A stretch of 64,000 bases of DNA from Alteromonas sp. 5E99-2 (lineage in GTDB: Bacteria; Pseudomonadota; Gammaproteobacteria; Enterobacterales; Alteromonadaceae). Positions 18,371 through 25,668 of the stretch are shown here, piece after piece. Both the position numbers and the translations under genes were made by a program. Numbering within the stretch: the first letter of the stretch is position 1; the number at the start of each line of letters is the position of its first letter. The stretch spans positions 186,001 to 250,000 of the forward strand of contig NZ_JAFNJE010000001.1 in assembly GCF_017368475.1 (NCBI RefSeq), written 5' to 3'. The notes under the pieces are model-generated. The model did no database searches, had not been told where the DNA came from, and saw only the letters and a list, made by a program, of their open reading frames with translations.

Positions 18371-19336
18371 CTATTTTGGACCTGCGCTATGAGCGGATAT
18401 TTTCTCAGCAACAGTATTGATGATATCGAAACCAGACTTATAGTTGACTTGATAAAAAGGGATAGTTTCAATGTATTTTGCTATTAACGCCAATCGCTTA
18501 ATTTCCTGACCCAAAGCTCTGTATGCGTCAGCAAGCATACTATTTTGCATAGTTATAATAGCGGCATTACTTGGGGCTATTGGTTCGATACTTGTTTCAT
18601 AACTTGTATCATCACTTTGAATTCGGTTAAGTAAATAAGCCCCTTTAATTTTAACGGCTTGATTTGGATCCACCTTGGAATGAACCATAACTTCAGTTTT
18701 TGAAAATCGCGAATGCACGGACTTTGTAGACTGAACGTCAATATTAGACAACATAGATTCCGTACTGTCCGGCCATAACCGTAATTTCGACCAGCTTGGA
18801 TAAGTATGAAAGCCTAAATCACGATTGTGATAAAGGGCTGCCATATCATCGGTTAATAAGGTGTAACCGGTGCTAACTAAAGCTGCACTTAAAGAACTTT
18901 TCCCCATACGGCTAGGCGCAATTAACAGTATAGCTTCTCCACCTTTTTCTAAAGCATTGGCATGTATGCAGGGTACCCCGTTTAATTCTAAAAATAACGA
19001 AGCGCCGAAAGTTTGTAAGTAATGTTCAAAACTTGTACCATCCTTCTGCCAAAAAATACTAAGGCTAGATTCGTCAAAAACAAATTGCCCTTTCCCTTCG
19101 CAAGCAATATCTAAAACATGTTTATCGTTACACTCATACAGATTAACAAGAGTTGAGTAACGCTCTCCTTGATCATGCAATGACCAAATAGGACCACTGT
19201 CAACTTTTAATGGTGTGCTGTGCTGATGCAATTCAATTGAAAACGGTAAATTATTTTCAATCTTATCGTTAGAATGAGCTAAAAACTGAATTCCGTGTAA
19301 AGGGGTCATTATTTTATTTACATATAAATTAAGCAT
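18371..19336 (-). CDS. HprK-like kinase of the lasso-peptide cluster
   Basis: The 321 residues resemble HPr Ser kinase-related proteins of RiPP clusters (PadeK type). A poorly conserved N-terminal half is followed by IHANALEKGGEAILLIA (His125), a P-loop APSRMGKSS at 140-148 with Ala in place of the first Gly, and LLTDDMAAL (Asp163-Asp164). Known relatives phosphorylate lasso precursors. The core peptide here ends in Gly, so the usual C-terminal Ser target is missing. The ATG at 19336 follows the terminator T-run directly; its GGGG ribosome site lies in the hairpin's 3' arm. A short upstream TTG start would also read through the hairpin. Confidence 0.84.
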   Translation of the reverse strand: MLNLYVNKIMTPLHGIQFLAHSNDKIENNLPFSIELHQHSTPLKVDSGPIWSLHDQGERYSTLVNLYECNDKHVLDIACEGKGQFVFDESSLSIFWQKDGTSFEHYLQTFGASLFLELNGVPCIHANALEKGGEAILLIAPSRMGKSSLSAALVSTGYTLLTDDMAALYHNRDLGFHTYPSWSKLRLWPDSTESMLSNIDVQSTKSVHSRFSKTEVMVHSKVDPNQAVKIKGAYLLNRIQSDDTSYETSIEPIAPSNAAIITMQNSMLADAYRALGQEIKRLALIAKYIETIPFYQVNYKSGFDIINTVAEKISAHSAGPK

Positions 19337-19362
19337 AAAAAAACCCCGCAATAAGCGAGGTT
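19337..19362 (-). terminator. Intrinsic terminator/attenuator between lasso precursor and kinase
   Basis: The minus strand reads AACCTCGC - TTATT - GCGGGGTT followed by a T-run. The stem has 8 pairs, including one G-T pair. It sits 17 bp after the precursor stop and ends at the kinase ATG. The 3' arm holds the kinase's GGGG ribosome site, so the hairpin could limit both transcription and translation of the kinase relative to the precursor. Confidence 0.78.
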
Positions 19363-19379
19363 CTCAATTAAAACTGCGA

Positions 19380-19526
19380 TTAACCTTGGAAAGGATTTCG
19401 CTTAGCACTTCCGCCTTGCTCATCTGGGATACTACCAGCAAAACCTTGAGTAAGTTCTGCTAGGCTTCCTGCTTTTTTAAGCTCAGGTGAACGATATTCG
19501 CGCTTCTGTGATGTCTTCTTGTTCAT
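19380..19526 (-). CDS. Lasso-peptide precursor (48 residues)
   Basis: A short gene with a strong ribosome site (AGGAGAG, about 9 nt before the ATG). The leader starts MNKKTSQKRE and then has YRSPELKKAGSLAELTQ. This is the YxxPxLxxxG-x5-T pattern read by B1/RRE proteins: Tyr11, Pro14, Leu16, Gly20, and Thr26 at position -2. The predicted core begins at Gly28, GFAGSIPDEQGG, and continues SAKRNPFQG, 21 residues. Gly1 with Asp8 or Glu9 gives an 8- or 9-membered macrolactam ring. Lys15, Arg16 or Phe19 could be plugs. Cyclase, B1, B2 and exporter genes lie within 5 kb. Product identity is inferred from motif and context. Confidence 0.9.
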   Translation of the reverse strand: MNKKTSQKREYRSPELKKAGSLAELTQGFAGSIPDEQGGSAKRNPFQG

Positions 19527-19545
19527 AATATCTACTCTCCTAAAA

Positions 19546-20142
19546 TTAAGCTTTGTTACGGCGAACGACTAATCCACCAAGTACTAACATGATTAATGAA
19601 AACACTGCTGGTGCCGGCACACCTGTTACATCTGATTCAATATCAGTATCAACAGCAAATAAGAAGCTATCTTCAAATGCACCAGTAATTGTTAATGTAT
19701 TGAATAATTCACCATCAACAACTGCGTTAGTGAACACGCCAAGTAAACCTGCAATATTAGCAACAAAGTCACGCCCTGCTCCGCCCGGCCCGTCGACACC
19801 ATCAAAAACAGGATCGAATACTGCGTCAATAGACAGCAAATCTATAACGATTGATGTTACAGGGTTAGCACTAAAATTATTAGTAAACGACCAAAAACCT
19901 TCTCCAGTCGCAAATTCACCGAAAGTTTCGCCCGCCAAAGACAAAGAGAAACTATCTGCACCAGTCTCAACGGCCTCGGTATCTACCACTTCAAAAACTG
20001 AAGTTTCAGTAAAACCAGAATCGAACGTAACCGTTATTTCGGCACCAGCTAATTGATCTGCTGTAATAACGTCGATAAATGATGCGCTAGCATTTGCACT
20101 TGCTAGTACCATAAGAACACCAGCAATGATAAATTTCTTCAT
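19546..20142 (-). CDS. PEP-CTERM-like secreted surface protein, upstream of the lasso precursor
   Basis: The 198 residues have a Sec signal peptide (MKKFIIAGVLMVLASANASA), an acidic, beta-rich middle, and a C-terminal sorting signal. That signal is VPAPA, then a membrane helix (FSLIMLVLGGLVV), then RRNKA: the exosortase-substrate layout, with VPAPA in place of VPEP. It should be anchored or processed by an exosortase; none is encoded in this window. TAGGAAA precedes the ATG. The stop lies 19 bp before the precursor ATG with no terminator between, so the two genes are probably co-transcribed. A sigma-54-like promoter is 58 nt upstream. Confidence 0.78.
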   Translation of the reverse strand: MKKFIIAGVLMVLASANASASFIDVITADQLAGAEITVTFDSGFTETSVFEVVDTEAVETGADSFSLSLAGETFGEFATGEGFWSFTNNFSANPVTSIVIDLLSIDAVFDPVFDGVDGPGGAGRDFVANIAGLLGVFTNAVVDGELFNTLTITGAFEDSFLFAVDTDIESDVTGVPAPAVFSLIMLVLGGLVVRRNKA

Positions 20143-20547
20143 ATTTCCTAACCCCTAAAATTGAGTTTAACAAAAAATAATTTTCTACTTAAAAGTAAAG
20201 CAATTATTATTCCAAAAATAAATAAACCTTTACAATCAACAAACTAAAAACAAAACCATCTTATAAACACAAATCAAATGGTAAAAAAACAGCAGGTTTG
20301 TAAAAAAAGCTGACATCAAATTGCTTTAAAAACCCAACAAAACCAAAAGATACCGACCGATATACAGCTACAATCGCCATATAATTCATATTGTTACAGT
20401 TAATTACAATCATATTCATAATGTTTAATTCACTATGAAACAAAATGGTGAAACCTGCGTCATTTTAGCTTTACATACTAAATATTTTATTCTTTGCAGA
20501 ATAAATTATATAGTCTTTTATCTTCAAACTGTACCCATTAAGTTACC
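20143..20547. other. AT-rich divergent intergenic region between the PEP-CTERM gene and the cyclase gene
   Basis: 405 bases without a credible gene. It must hold the promoters for the minus-strand PEP-CTERM/precursor unit (see 20200-20214) and the plus-strand cyclase gene. A small hairpin, TTTATTCT-TTGC-AGAATAAA, lies at 20486-20505, 42 nt before the cyclase GTG. A 60-codon frame at 20261-20443 has low-complexity composition and I do not accept it. Confidence 0.6.
20200..20214 (-). promoter_or_regulatory. Sigma-54-like promoter of the PEP-CTERM/lasso precursor unit
   Basis: The minus strand reads TTGGAATAATAATTGCTTT. GG and GC are 10 nt apart, as sigma-54 requires, and the GC is 58 nt before the ATG at 20142. 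It shares TTGGAAT, TTGCTTT and the distance to the start codon with the element at 18256-18270. In other bacteria PEP-CTERM genes depend on RpoN with the PrsK/PrsR pair, which fits but is not shown here. Confidence 0.58.
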
Positions 20548-22335
20548 GTGATTTTTACTTTTTCCTTAGTAAGCTCTAATCCCAACCAAATTAAACAGTG
20601 GTTAACTAAGCTAGAAGCCTTATATAGCCTAAGTTTAACCGTTCTTGAAGAGCGATGCGTTATTGGATTTTATCAAAAAAAAGTCCAGTCGCAGAACGAT
20701 GTTAGTAGTTCATTTAATCAGCGAACTAGAAACTCTGATTCAGATTTTCACTTTATTAGCCACAATGCTAGCGTAGAGCATGCCATTAACCGTCACTCCT
20801 CTGATTTTGAAAGAATATTATCTGACTCCGAAGGACCATTTACTCTTGTACAATGGAACCGAACCTCGGAAACCCTCAGAACAGCTTGTGACCCATTAGG
20901 TCAATATACTTTACATTACGCTCAAAACGACGATGGTTTTATATGTAGCAGCGAAGCCTCATTCATAGCAACATTAATTAACGTTAATCGACTTAAGGAA
21001 GAAGGGATTAGTTGTTGGTTAGCAGGACAGCCGAACCCCAGCACACAACTTTTTGACGTTATACGCCCCTTGCCTTTCGCTCATTATATAGAGCTAACTC
21101 ACAACGCACTTAAAGTTAAAGAGTTTTGGTCAATCAAGCCTTCAAATCACAAAGCAGCCTCTGATCCCGATGCGACAGCCCAGTTTGAACACTTGTTAAA
21201 ACAATCAGTAACACAGAGTATTGGAGTTGATCATTCCAGTGTTGTCAGCCAAATGAGCGGCGGTATGGACTCATCTAGTGTGACCGCGCTTGCAATAGAG
21301 CATCAGCACAACAACAGTAATAAGCTAATCTCGCTTTCTCATTTTTACAGTAAAAGCCCCGAATCTGATGAAAGCGACCTGATCAAGCTGCTTAATAATT
21401 CGCTCGATTGCGATGATCATATTCTAATGGCTGCGGACAACGACCAATACAGTGACTTCTTGTCGTTATACCCAACGGATTTTGATAGCCCTGGTACGGT
21501 TTTGTCACCCCGTTACCACCATGAATTCCAACATTGCCAGCATCACAATGCGTCATTGCTATTAACCGGCAATGGCGGCGATGAAATGTGCTGGGGGCAT
21601 GCTTCAGCTTATACTCAACGTTTTATGAGGGGTGACATTTCGGTTATAAAAGAGGTTTTTCTCGGGTGTAAACAAACCGGTATACCTTTTCGAGCGGTCG
21701 CTAAAAAGCTGTTTATTAAGCCCCTAGTGCCCAATTACATTATGTCATTGTTAGGGAAGCAAACTAGATCAGAGACAATAGATTTACCGAATTGGCTCAC
21801 GCCACAAGGACAAGGTCTTGCCAATGCATCGCTAACAATAACATCGCCATATTCTCAAGCCGAAAACTCAGTGCATTTTGCTCGTCATCATACACTTAAG
21901 ACAACCGCGACTTTTAATTCTCTGCGATCTTATCAAAAGGTTGGCGCGCAATACGGTATTAAAGTCGCCCACCCCTTTTTTGACAAAAACATTGCTCAAC
22001 ACAGCTTTGATGTAAGCCCGAAGCAACTTATACGAGGCGCATACCCTAAATGGTTGTTACGTTCTGCAATGGACAAGTATTTACCTAAAGAAGTATGCTG
22101 GAATACACATAAAACAACGTTTGATCAACACTTTACTAAATTAGTTAGGGACAATGCTGTTCAATTGAGAAATGTACTTTCCCATCCCAAACTAGCCGAT
22201 TTGGGGCTTTTAGAGCCTGGCCCTTTGTTAGCTCAGTTTGACAATGTTGTTCAAAATAAAGCGGGATATGTCACTGTGGATTTACTTTACGCCATTTTAA
22301 CTCAAGTATGGATAACTCAGCATCATAACGATTAA
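20548..22335 (+). CDS. Lasso-peptide macrolactam synthetase (asparagine-synthetase-like, C protein)
   Basis: The 595 residues resemble asparagine synthetase B. The N-terminal Ntn domain begins MIFTFSL, so the catalytic Cys2 needed for glutamine hydrolysis is absent, as in McjC-type cyclases. The C-terminal ATP-pyrophosphatase domain has the PP-loop SGGMDSS at 237-243 and LLTGNGGDEMCWGH further on. It should adenylate the Asp/Glu side chain of the core and join it to the N-terminal Gly amine. The start is GTG with only a weak ribosome site. It is divergent from the precursor unit and meets the B2 gene tail to tail with a 4-bp overlap. Confidence 0.9.
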   Translation: MIFTFSLVSSNPNQIKQWLTKLEALYSLSLTVLEERCVIGFYQKKVQSQNDVSSSFNQRTRNSDSDFHFISHNASVEHAINRHSSDFERILSDSEGPFTLVQWNRTSETLRTACDPLGQYTLHYAQNDDGFICSSEASFIATLINVNRLKEEGISCWLAGQPNPSTQLFDVIRPLPFAHYIELTHNALKVKEFWSIKPSNHKAASDPDATAQFEHLLKQSVTQSIGVDHSSVVSQMSGGMDSSSVTALAIEHQHNNSNKLISLSHFYSKSPESDESDLIKLLNNSLDCDDHILMAADNDQYSDFLSLYPTDFDSPGTVLSPRYHHEFQHCQHHNASLLLTGNGGDEMCWGHASAYTQRFMRGDISVIKEVFLGCKQTGIPFRAVAKKLFIKPLVPNYIMSLLGKQTRSETIDLPNWLTPQGQGLANASLTITSPYSQAENSVHFARHHTLKTTATFNSLRSYQKVGAQYGIKVAHPFFDKNIAQHSFDVSPKQLIRGAYPKWLLRSAMDKYLPKEVCWNTHKTTFDQHFTKLVRDNAVQLRNVLSHPKLADLGLLEPGPLLAQFDNVVQNKAGYVTVDLLYAILTQVWITQHHND

Positions 22336-22796
22336 CTCTTTAGTACCTTTAAAAGCTGTTTCCCATGCTCAGAACCTACTAATTTGGTATAAGTACTCAC
22401 AGTTTCCTTGCTATCGTTAACGGGGTCACCTTGAAACTCTAGCCAACTGTGCGCTTTCAATTCGTTGCTCTCTTCTGACCGCTTTACGCCAATACAAAGA
22501 GCTAAATCAACGCCTTTTCGCAGTAGTATTTGTCGTGTAACCAAACAACGACGTAAGCAATTCATATGGCCCCAATGCGCTCTTCCTGCTTTTTCTATAA
22601 TGCGAATTAGTGAGAGAATATAGGTAAGATCTTGGTTTTGCCTAGAAATGGCACTGTTAAATAAGGCTTTACTCCACCACTCATAAGGGGTGAAGCGAAT
22701 AGCTAAGTCCCATTTAGCAAACATCAACCATGCACCACAAAATTGGGCTTTTTCTAATAATGAAAGCTTCAGAAAAGCCTTAAAGGCGTGCAGCAA
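22332..22796 (-). CDS. Lasso-peptide leader peptidase (B2, transglutaminase-like)
   Basis: The 154 residues match the B2 family (Transglut_core3). The catalytic triad is visible as Cys80 in NCLRRCLVTRQ, His116 in KAHSWLE, and Asp128 in DPVND. It is expected to cut the leader after Thr26-Gln27 of the precursor, freeing the Gly amine for cyclisation. The start codon lies inside the end of the B1 gene (17 bp overlap), so B1 and B2 are translationally coupled separate proteins, not the fused form seen in microcin J25. Confidence 0.9.
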   Translation of the reverse strand: MLHAFKAFLKLSLLEKAQFCGAWLMFAKWDLAIRFTPYEWWSKALFNSAISRQNQDLTYILSLIRIIEKAGRAHWGHMNCLRRCLVTRQILLRKGVDLALCIGVKRSEESNELKAHSWLEFQGDPVNDSKETVSTYTKLVGSEHGKQLLKVLKS

Positions 22797-23043
22797 GGCC
22801 TTGTTCCACTAGTTGCTCAAGTAAACTCTCGGTATCAATTTTTGCTTGCTCTGCACTCACTTCATAGGTTTCCAGTAAGGTTTGAGTTATTTTAGCCTCG
22901 TCATGTCCAGATTGACATTCCTCTACAATTAATGCGCCGACTTCATTCAACGTAAAGTATTCCCCAGAAGCGGGTTCAAGTAATACCATTTCGTCAGCCA
23001 CTCTTTGTAAAAGTACGCCAGGCTTGATTTGGATCTGAGCCAT
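22780..23043 (-). CDS. PqqD-like RiPP recognition element (B1)
   Basis: This 87-residue PqqD-fold protein begins MAQIQIKPGVLLQRVADEMVLL and continues GEYFTLNEVGALIVE, the usual RRE pattern of three strands and then helices. It should bind the YxxPxLxxxG leader segment of the precursor and deliver it to the B2 peptidase encoded immediately downstream. It is 31 bp after the exporter gene. The related PqqD_rel_X proteins of HPr-rel-A loci are an alternative family, but the B2 gene and precursor favour the lasso role. Confidence 0.9.
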   Translation of the reverse strand: MAQIQIKPGVLLQRVADEMVLLEPASGEYFTLNEVGALIVEECQSGHDEAKITQTLLETYEVSAEQAKIDTESLLEQLVEQGLAARL

Positions 23044-23074
23044 AAGAGTATGTCTTCCTTTTTAATTTTTATAG

Positions 23075-24736
23075 TTAACGCGCAATTAAACTACCACTAT
23101 TTAGCTCAAATGCATACTCAGCCACATCCTCCAATGAGGGATCGTGAGAAATCATAATTACTGTATAGCGTGAAAATAAAGATGCAAATTCTTCTTTAAA
23201 TGTTTTTCTTGCAACACCATCTAACATAGAAGTAGGCTCGTCTAGCAACAATATCTTGGGTTCAAGTAATAACACTCTAGCCAATGCAATACGCTGACGT
23301 TGACCCCCAGATAATTTTAAGCCGCCTTCACCCACTTGAGTGTCGTACCCCAAAGGCAGCGACTTTACTAACTCATGTATTCCCGCTTGTTTTGCAGACG
23401 CTATAATGTGTTTTTGTGACGGATTAGCTATACCATAAATAATATTGTCGTAAATGGTACCGTTAACCAACATGACATCTTGAGAAACTAAACCAATTTG
23501 CGAACGTAATGATGATGAGTTTATCTTTTGAATATCTTGACCATCAACCAATATGCGCCCATTAGAAGGTTCGTAAAAACGCATAAGCAAATGCAATAAC
23601 GTAGTCTTTCCACCGCCATTTTTCCCCCAAATCAGCATCGATGACTTCGCAGGTAAAACGAACGAAAGGTTAGATAATACAGGTTTATTATCTAGATAAC
23701 CGAAAGATACATTTTCAAACCGAATATCGCTATTGCTAATGTCTATTTGTGAGCCTGTATCCTCTACTGATTCTCCGTCTACATGATATATAGTAAGTAA
23801 TCGCGACGACGCACCCACAACTTGCTGCACTTGCCCATACAAGCTCGCAAGACTGCTTAATGGCCGGGTAAAAATAAACCCGTATAAAAGCAAACTAATA
23901 AGATCAGAAACAGTGAGGCCACCACTTTGAAACTTCAACAAACAAATTACAATCACCAGTAAAATAGCCACCGACGATAGAAATTGCACTAATGGCGAAA
24001 GCATCGACTGAAGACGAAATTGCTGTGAGCGTAAATCTAAAATATCGTCATTATGCTGTTTGAATTTGATTGATTCACTGCTCTGGCGATTAAAAGCTTT
24101 TATCAATGATATTGCGCCAATATTTTCGCTGGCAAGTGCAATTGAGTCTGCCTGTCGTTGGACTAATGCCTTTGAAATAGGGTGCATATTGCGGCCAATC
24201 AATTTGATAATAATATACACCGCAGGAGCAAGAATACAGATTGCGAGAGTGACAAATGGATCGATGAAATACATAAGTATTACCGCTCCAATCAACACGA
24301 GAAGATTTGGTAATAAATTGGTAAATACTGACGACGCAAAGAAGCTAACTATAGCTAAATCATTACTTAGCATGCTAAGCACGTCGCCCCTTTTGGTATT
24401 TTTAAAGTACTGGATAGGCAATAGTTGAATATGGTCGTAAAGGCGGCAACTTAACTTTGCCATAATTTGCGCACCTAGCACGTTTACCTTATAGCTAGAC
24501 CAAAAACGAAATAGTCCCTGTAGCGCAAATAAACCAACCCACGCTCCTAAAATTTTATAGTGTTGGTTTCCAAATACGGTGTTGTCTTGTAAAAACAATT
24601 CTGATTGTTTACCTACAAAGTAGGGGATGGCTAGGCTGACTACGGTTTCAAAAAGCATAAGTGCGGCAGCTACGAGAAACGCCGACCTATGCTCTTTAAA
24701 AACTTTAATACCGTAATGTAGCCTAAGATTAGTCAC
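23075..24736 (-). CDS. ABC exporter of the lasso peptide (D protein, permease-ATPase fusion)
   Basis: A half-transporter of 553 residues with six membrane segments in the first 300. The nucleotide-binding domain has Walker A WGKNGGGKTTLL (about 366-377), the signature LSGGQRQRIALAR (about 470-482), and Walker [10 protein letters not shown]. McjD-type proteins export the mature lasso peptide and give immunity. There is no peptidase domain at the N-terminus. The start is a GTG 16 bp after the oxyR stop, with no clear ribosome site, so it may be expressed from an upstream transcript. Order is D-B1-B2. Confidence 0.87.
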   Translation of the reverse strand: MTNLRLHYGIKVFKEHRSAFLVAAALMLFETVVSLAIPYFVGKQSELFLQDNTVFGNQHYKILGAWVGLFALQGLFRFWSSYKVNVLGAQIMAKLSCRLYDHIQLLPIQYFKNTKRGDVLSMLSNDLAIVSFFASSVFTNLLPNLLVLIGAVILMYFIDPFVTLAICILAPAVYIIIKLIGRNMHPISKALVQRQADSIALASENIGAISLIKAFNRQSSESIKFKQHNDDILDLRSQQFRLQSMLSPLVQFLSSVAILLVIVICLLKFQSGGLTVSDLISLLLYGFIFTRPLSSLASLYGQVQQVVGASSRLLTIYHVDGESVEDTGSQIDISNSDIRFENVSFGYLDNKPVLSNLSFVLPAKSSMLIWGKNGGGKTTLLHLLMRFYEPSNGRILVDGQDIQKINSSSLRSQIGLVSQDVMLVNGTIYDNIIYGIANPSQKHIIASAKQAGIHELVKSLPLGYDTQVGEGGLKLSGGQRQRIALARVLLLEPKILLLDEPTSMLDGVARKTFKEEFASLFSRYTVIMISHDPSLEDVAEYAFELNSGSLIAR

Positions 24737-24752
24737 GTATTAATTTTAAAAG

Positions 24753-25661
24753 CTAGTCGATGGCGGGAATAGGCATAAGGGGGGATAATATCTCCCCTAC
24801 TCGCCTGAATAAACGCATACGCGTAGTGCCCATTCTCCACACAAGGCCAATTTCTCTATATGCCATATCTTCAGCAGGTAATGCATCTAGCTCTGTATTT
24901 GCAAGAATACCTTGGTTCAAAGCAAGCTCAGGAACAAAAGTATATCCTAATTTACTATTGGCAAGTTGTACTAATGTATACAAAGAACTGGCTGCAAGGG
25001 AGCTTACTACGTCTCTGTGCTGCAAACTACAAGCACTTACAGCATGCTCTGTCATACAATGTTCTTGCTGCAATAAGAAAACACTTCGGTCTGGTAATGC
25101 ATCTAAATTCATTGGTGAGGGCAAAGTTTTCGACACTGAATTGTGAGCTACCAAATGAAACGGATCATGGCCGATAACCATTTGCTTACAACCAGGCGTT
25201 GCCATAGGTAAAGCCAAAACCAATAAATCTAGTTCACCATCGTTCATTTGCTCTAACAAATTAGCGGTAGTGTCTTCTTGCAGTTCTAATGTGATATCGG
25301 GAAGAAAAGCCGAGAAAGCACCGATCATTTGCTGAAATAAAAATGGCGCAATGGTCGGAATAACACCTAAGCGCAGTTGGCCTCGGTCCCATGTACCTGC
25401 ATTTTGCGCATATTCAATAAGTTCACCAGCTTCTTGTAGTAGCTTTTTACTTCGTTCAACTATTTCAATGCCTAAAGAGGTGAAAATAAATGTTTTGTGA
25501 TCTCGTTCTAACAGCTGGCAACCAAAATGCTCTTCTAAATTTTGAATAGCAGTACTTAACGTTGATTGACTCACATTACATCGAGCCGCAGCACGATTAA
25601 AATGCTGTTCTTGATATAAAGTAACTAAATAATGTAAGTGCTTTAAATTCGGCCATTTCAT
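24753..25661 (-). CDS. oxyR: OxyR, hydrogen-peroxide-sensing LysR-type regulator
   Basis: A LysR-type regulator of 302 residues with an N-terminal winged helix (HYLVTLYQEQHFNRAAARCNVSQSTLS). The redox pair is Cys202 and Cys211 in EHCMTEHAVSAC, with the nine-residue spacing of E. coli Cys199/Cys208. It should form a disulfide with peroxide and activate antioxidant genes. Unusually, it starts 7 bp after the pit stop and is followed at 16 bp by the lasso exporter. No katG, ahpC or dps gene is nearby. Confidence 0.92.
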   Translation of the reverse strand: MKWPNLKHLHYLVTLYQEQHFNRAAARCNVSQSTLSTAIQNLEEHFGCQLLERDHKTFIFTSLGIEIVERSKKLLQEAGELIEYAQNAGTWDRGQLRLGVIPTIAPFLFQQMIGAFSAFLPDITLELQEDTTANLLEQMNDGELDLLVLALPMATPGCKQMVIGHDPFHLVAHNSVSKTLPSPMNLDALPDRSVFLLQQEHCMTEHAVSACSLQHRDVVSSLAASSLYTLVQLANSKLGYTFVPELALNQGILANTELDALPAEDMAYREIGLVWRMGTTRMRLFRRVGEILSPLMPIPAID

Positions 25662-25668
25662 AAATAAA

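Noticed and set aside
19553-20056. 167-codon plus-strand frame
   Set aside because: Antisense shadow of the PEP-CTERM-like gene; composition is Ser/Thr/Pro/Asn from the complement of acidic codons, and there is no ribosome site.
20261-20443. 60-codon minus-strand frame in the divergent region
   Set aside because: Low-complexity, AT-driven, no ribosome site, no lasso leader motif; the region fits promoters better.
20548-22335. True glutamine-dependent asparagine synthetase
   Set aside because: The N-terminal catalytic Cys2 is absent, and precursor, B1, B2 and exporter genes surround it, so the cyclase role is preferred.
18371-23043. HPr-rel-A / exosortase-EPS accessory locus instead of a lasso cluster
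   Set aside because: Kinase, PqqD-like and amidotransferase genes also occur there, but the B2 triad protein, the ABC exporter and the leader motif of the short gene are lasso-specific. Kept as the main alternative.
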